From Clavibacter sp. B3I6 (GTDB lineage Bacteria; Actinomycetota; Actinomycetes; Actinomycetales; Microbacteriaceae): a DNA stretch of 64,000 bases. Positions 63,962-64,000 of this stretch are shown piece after piece. Position 1 is the first letter of the stretch, and every line of letters begins with the position of its first letter. The notes beneath the pieces are model-generated. The model did no database searches. It was not told the DNA's origin and was given only the letters and a program-made list of their open reading frames with translations. A program made the position numbers and the translations under genes. The DNA lies in the NCBI RefSeq assembly GCF_030816895.1, contig NZ_JAUSYL010000001.1, positions 3,154,485 through 3,218,484 on the forward strand. The letters are read 5' to 3'.

Positions 63962-64000
63962 AAGCGCCTCTGACCCGGCTTTCTTCGTGCAGGCCGCCGC

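Noticed and set aside
63962..64000. Possible promoter or leader after tyrS at the right edge
   Set aside because: Only 39 bases are present and they hold no recognisable element.

Overview
The window looks like chromosomal DNA from a high-GC actinobacterium of the family Microbacteriaceae, most likely Clavibacter. This is inferred from gene order, protein style, a GC content of about 70% or more, and leaderless TANNNT promoters. The core shows the conserved actinobacterial order rpsO, pnp, M16 protease, dapB, thyX, dapA, RNase J, ftsK, pgsA, cinA, clgR, DUF3046, recA, recX, miaB, miaA, dapF, hflX, lexA. It then continues with his, infC-rpmI-rplT, glutamate ABC, pheST and arg blocks to tyrS.

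Left edge (1-3205, minus strand): a low-GC accessory segment carries a SIR2 protein translationally coupled to a HerA-type ATPase, the layout of the Sir2-HerA anti-phage module. HerA runs off the left edge. Next come a membrane-anchored HNH nuclease gene overlapping an MFS exporter gene (3206-5340).

5544-12903: rpsO and pnp are followed by an inserted accessory stretch of about 4.3 kb: a proline-rich membrane protein, a PEBP-family protein, an aldo/keto reductase, a lipoprotein and a secreted PKD-like protein. 12914-20794 holds the M16 protease, a histidine phosphatase, the lysine genes dapB and dapA, thyX and RNase J. 21031-23998 is a MacB-like adaptor/ATPase/permease operon.

24076-38662: ftsK, pgsA, cinA and clgR precede the recA-recX locus, which has an SOS box and a strong hairpin between the two genes. 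The tRNA-modification genes miaB and miaA, then dapF, follow. hflX is broken by a 4-nt tandem duplication exactly in its P-loop. lexA and a LysM membrane protein (DivS/YneA-like position) diverge from a region with two SOS-box-like sites.

38780-51915: hisB-hisH-priA-SseB, a DUF1844 gene, the infC-rpmI-rplT operon (infC starts at an ATC codon), an rRNA/tRNA 2'-O-methyltransferase, the gluABCD importer and pheST. 52056-60463 is argCJBDF-GH without argR between argF and argG, ending in a 45-residue membrane peptide. 60471-63961 holds a 3-methyladenine glycosylase, a SatD-like regulator/membrane-protein pair with two matching palindromes upstream, and tyrS.

At least 17 genes have a TANNNT hexamer ending 6-9 nt before the start codon, so much of this region is probably expressed from leaderless mRNAs. 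Genes inside operons are mostly coupled by ATGA, GTGA or TGATG overlaps. Most terminator-like hairpins are long and GC-rich and lack a U-tract.
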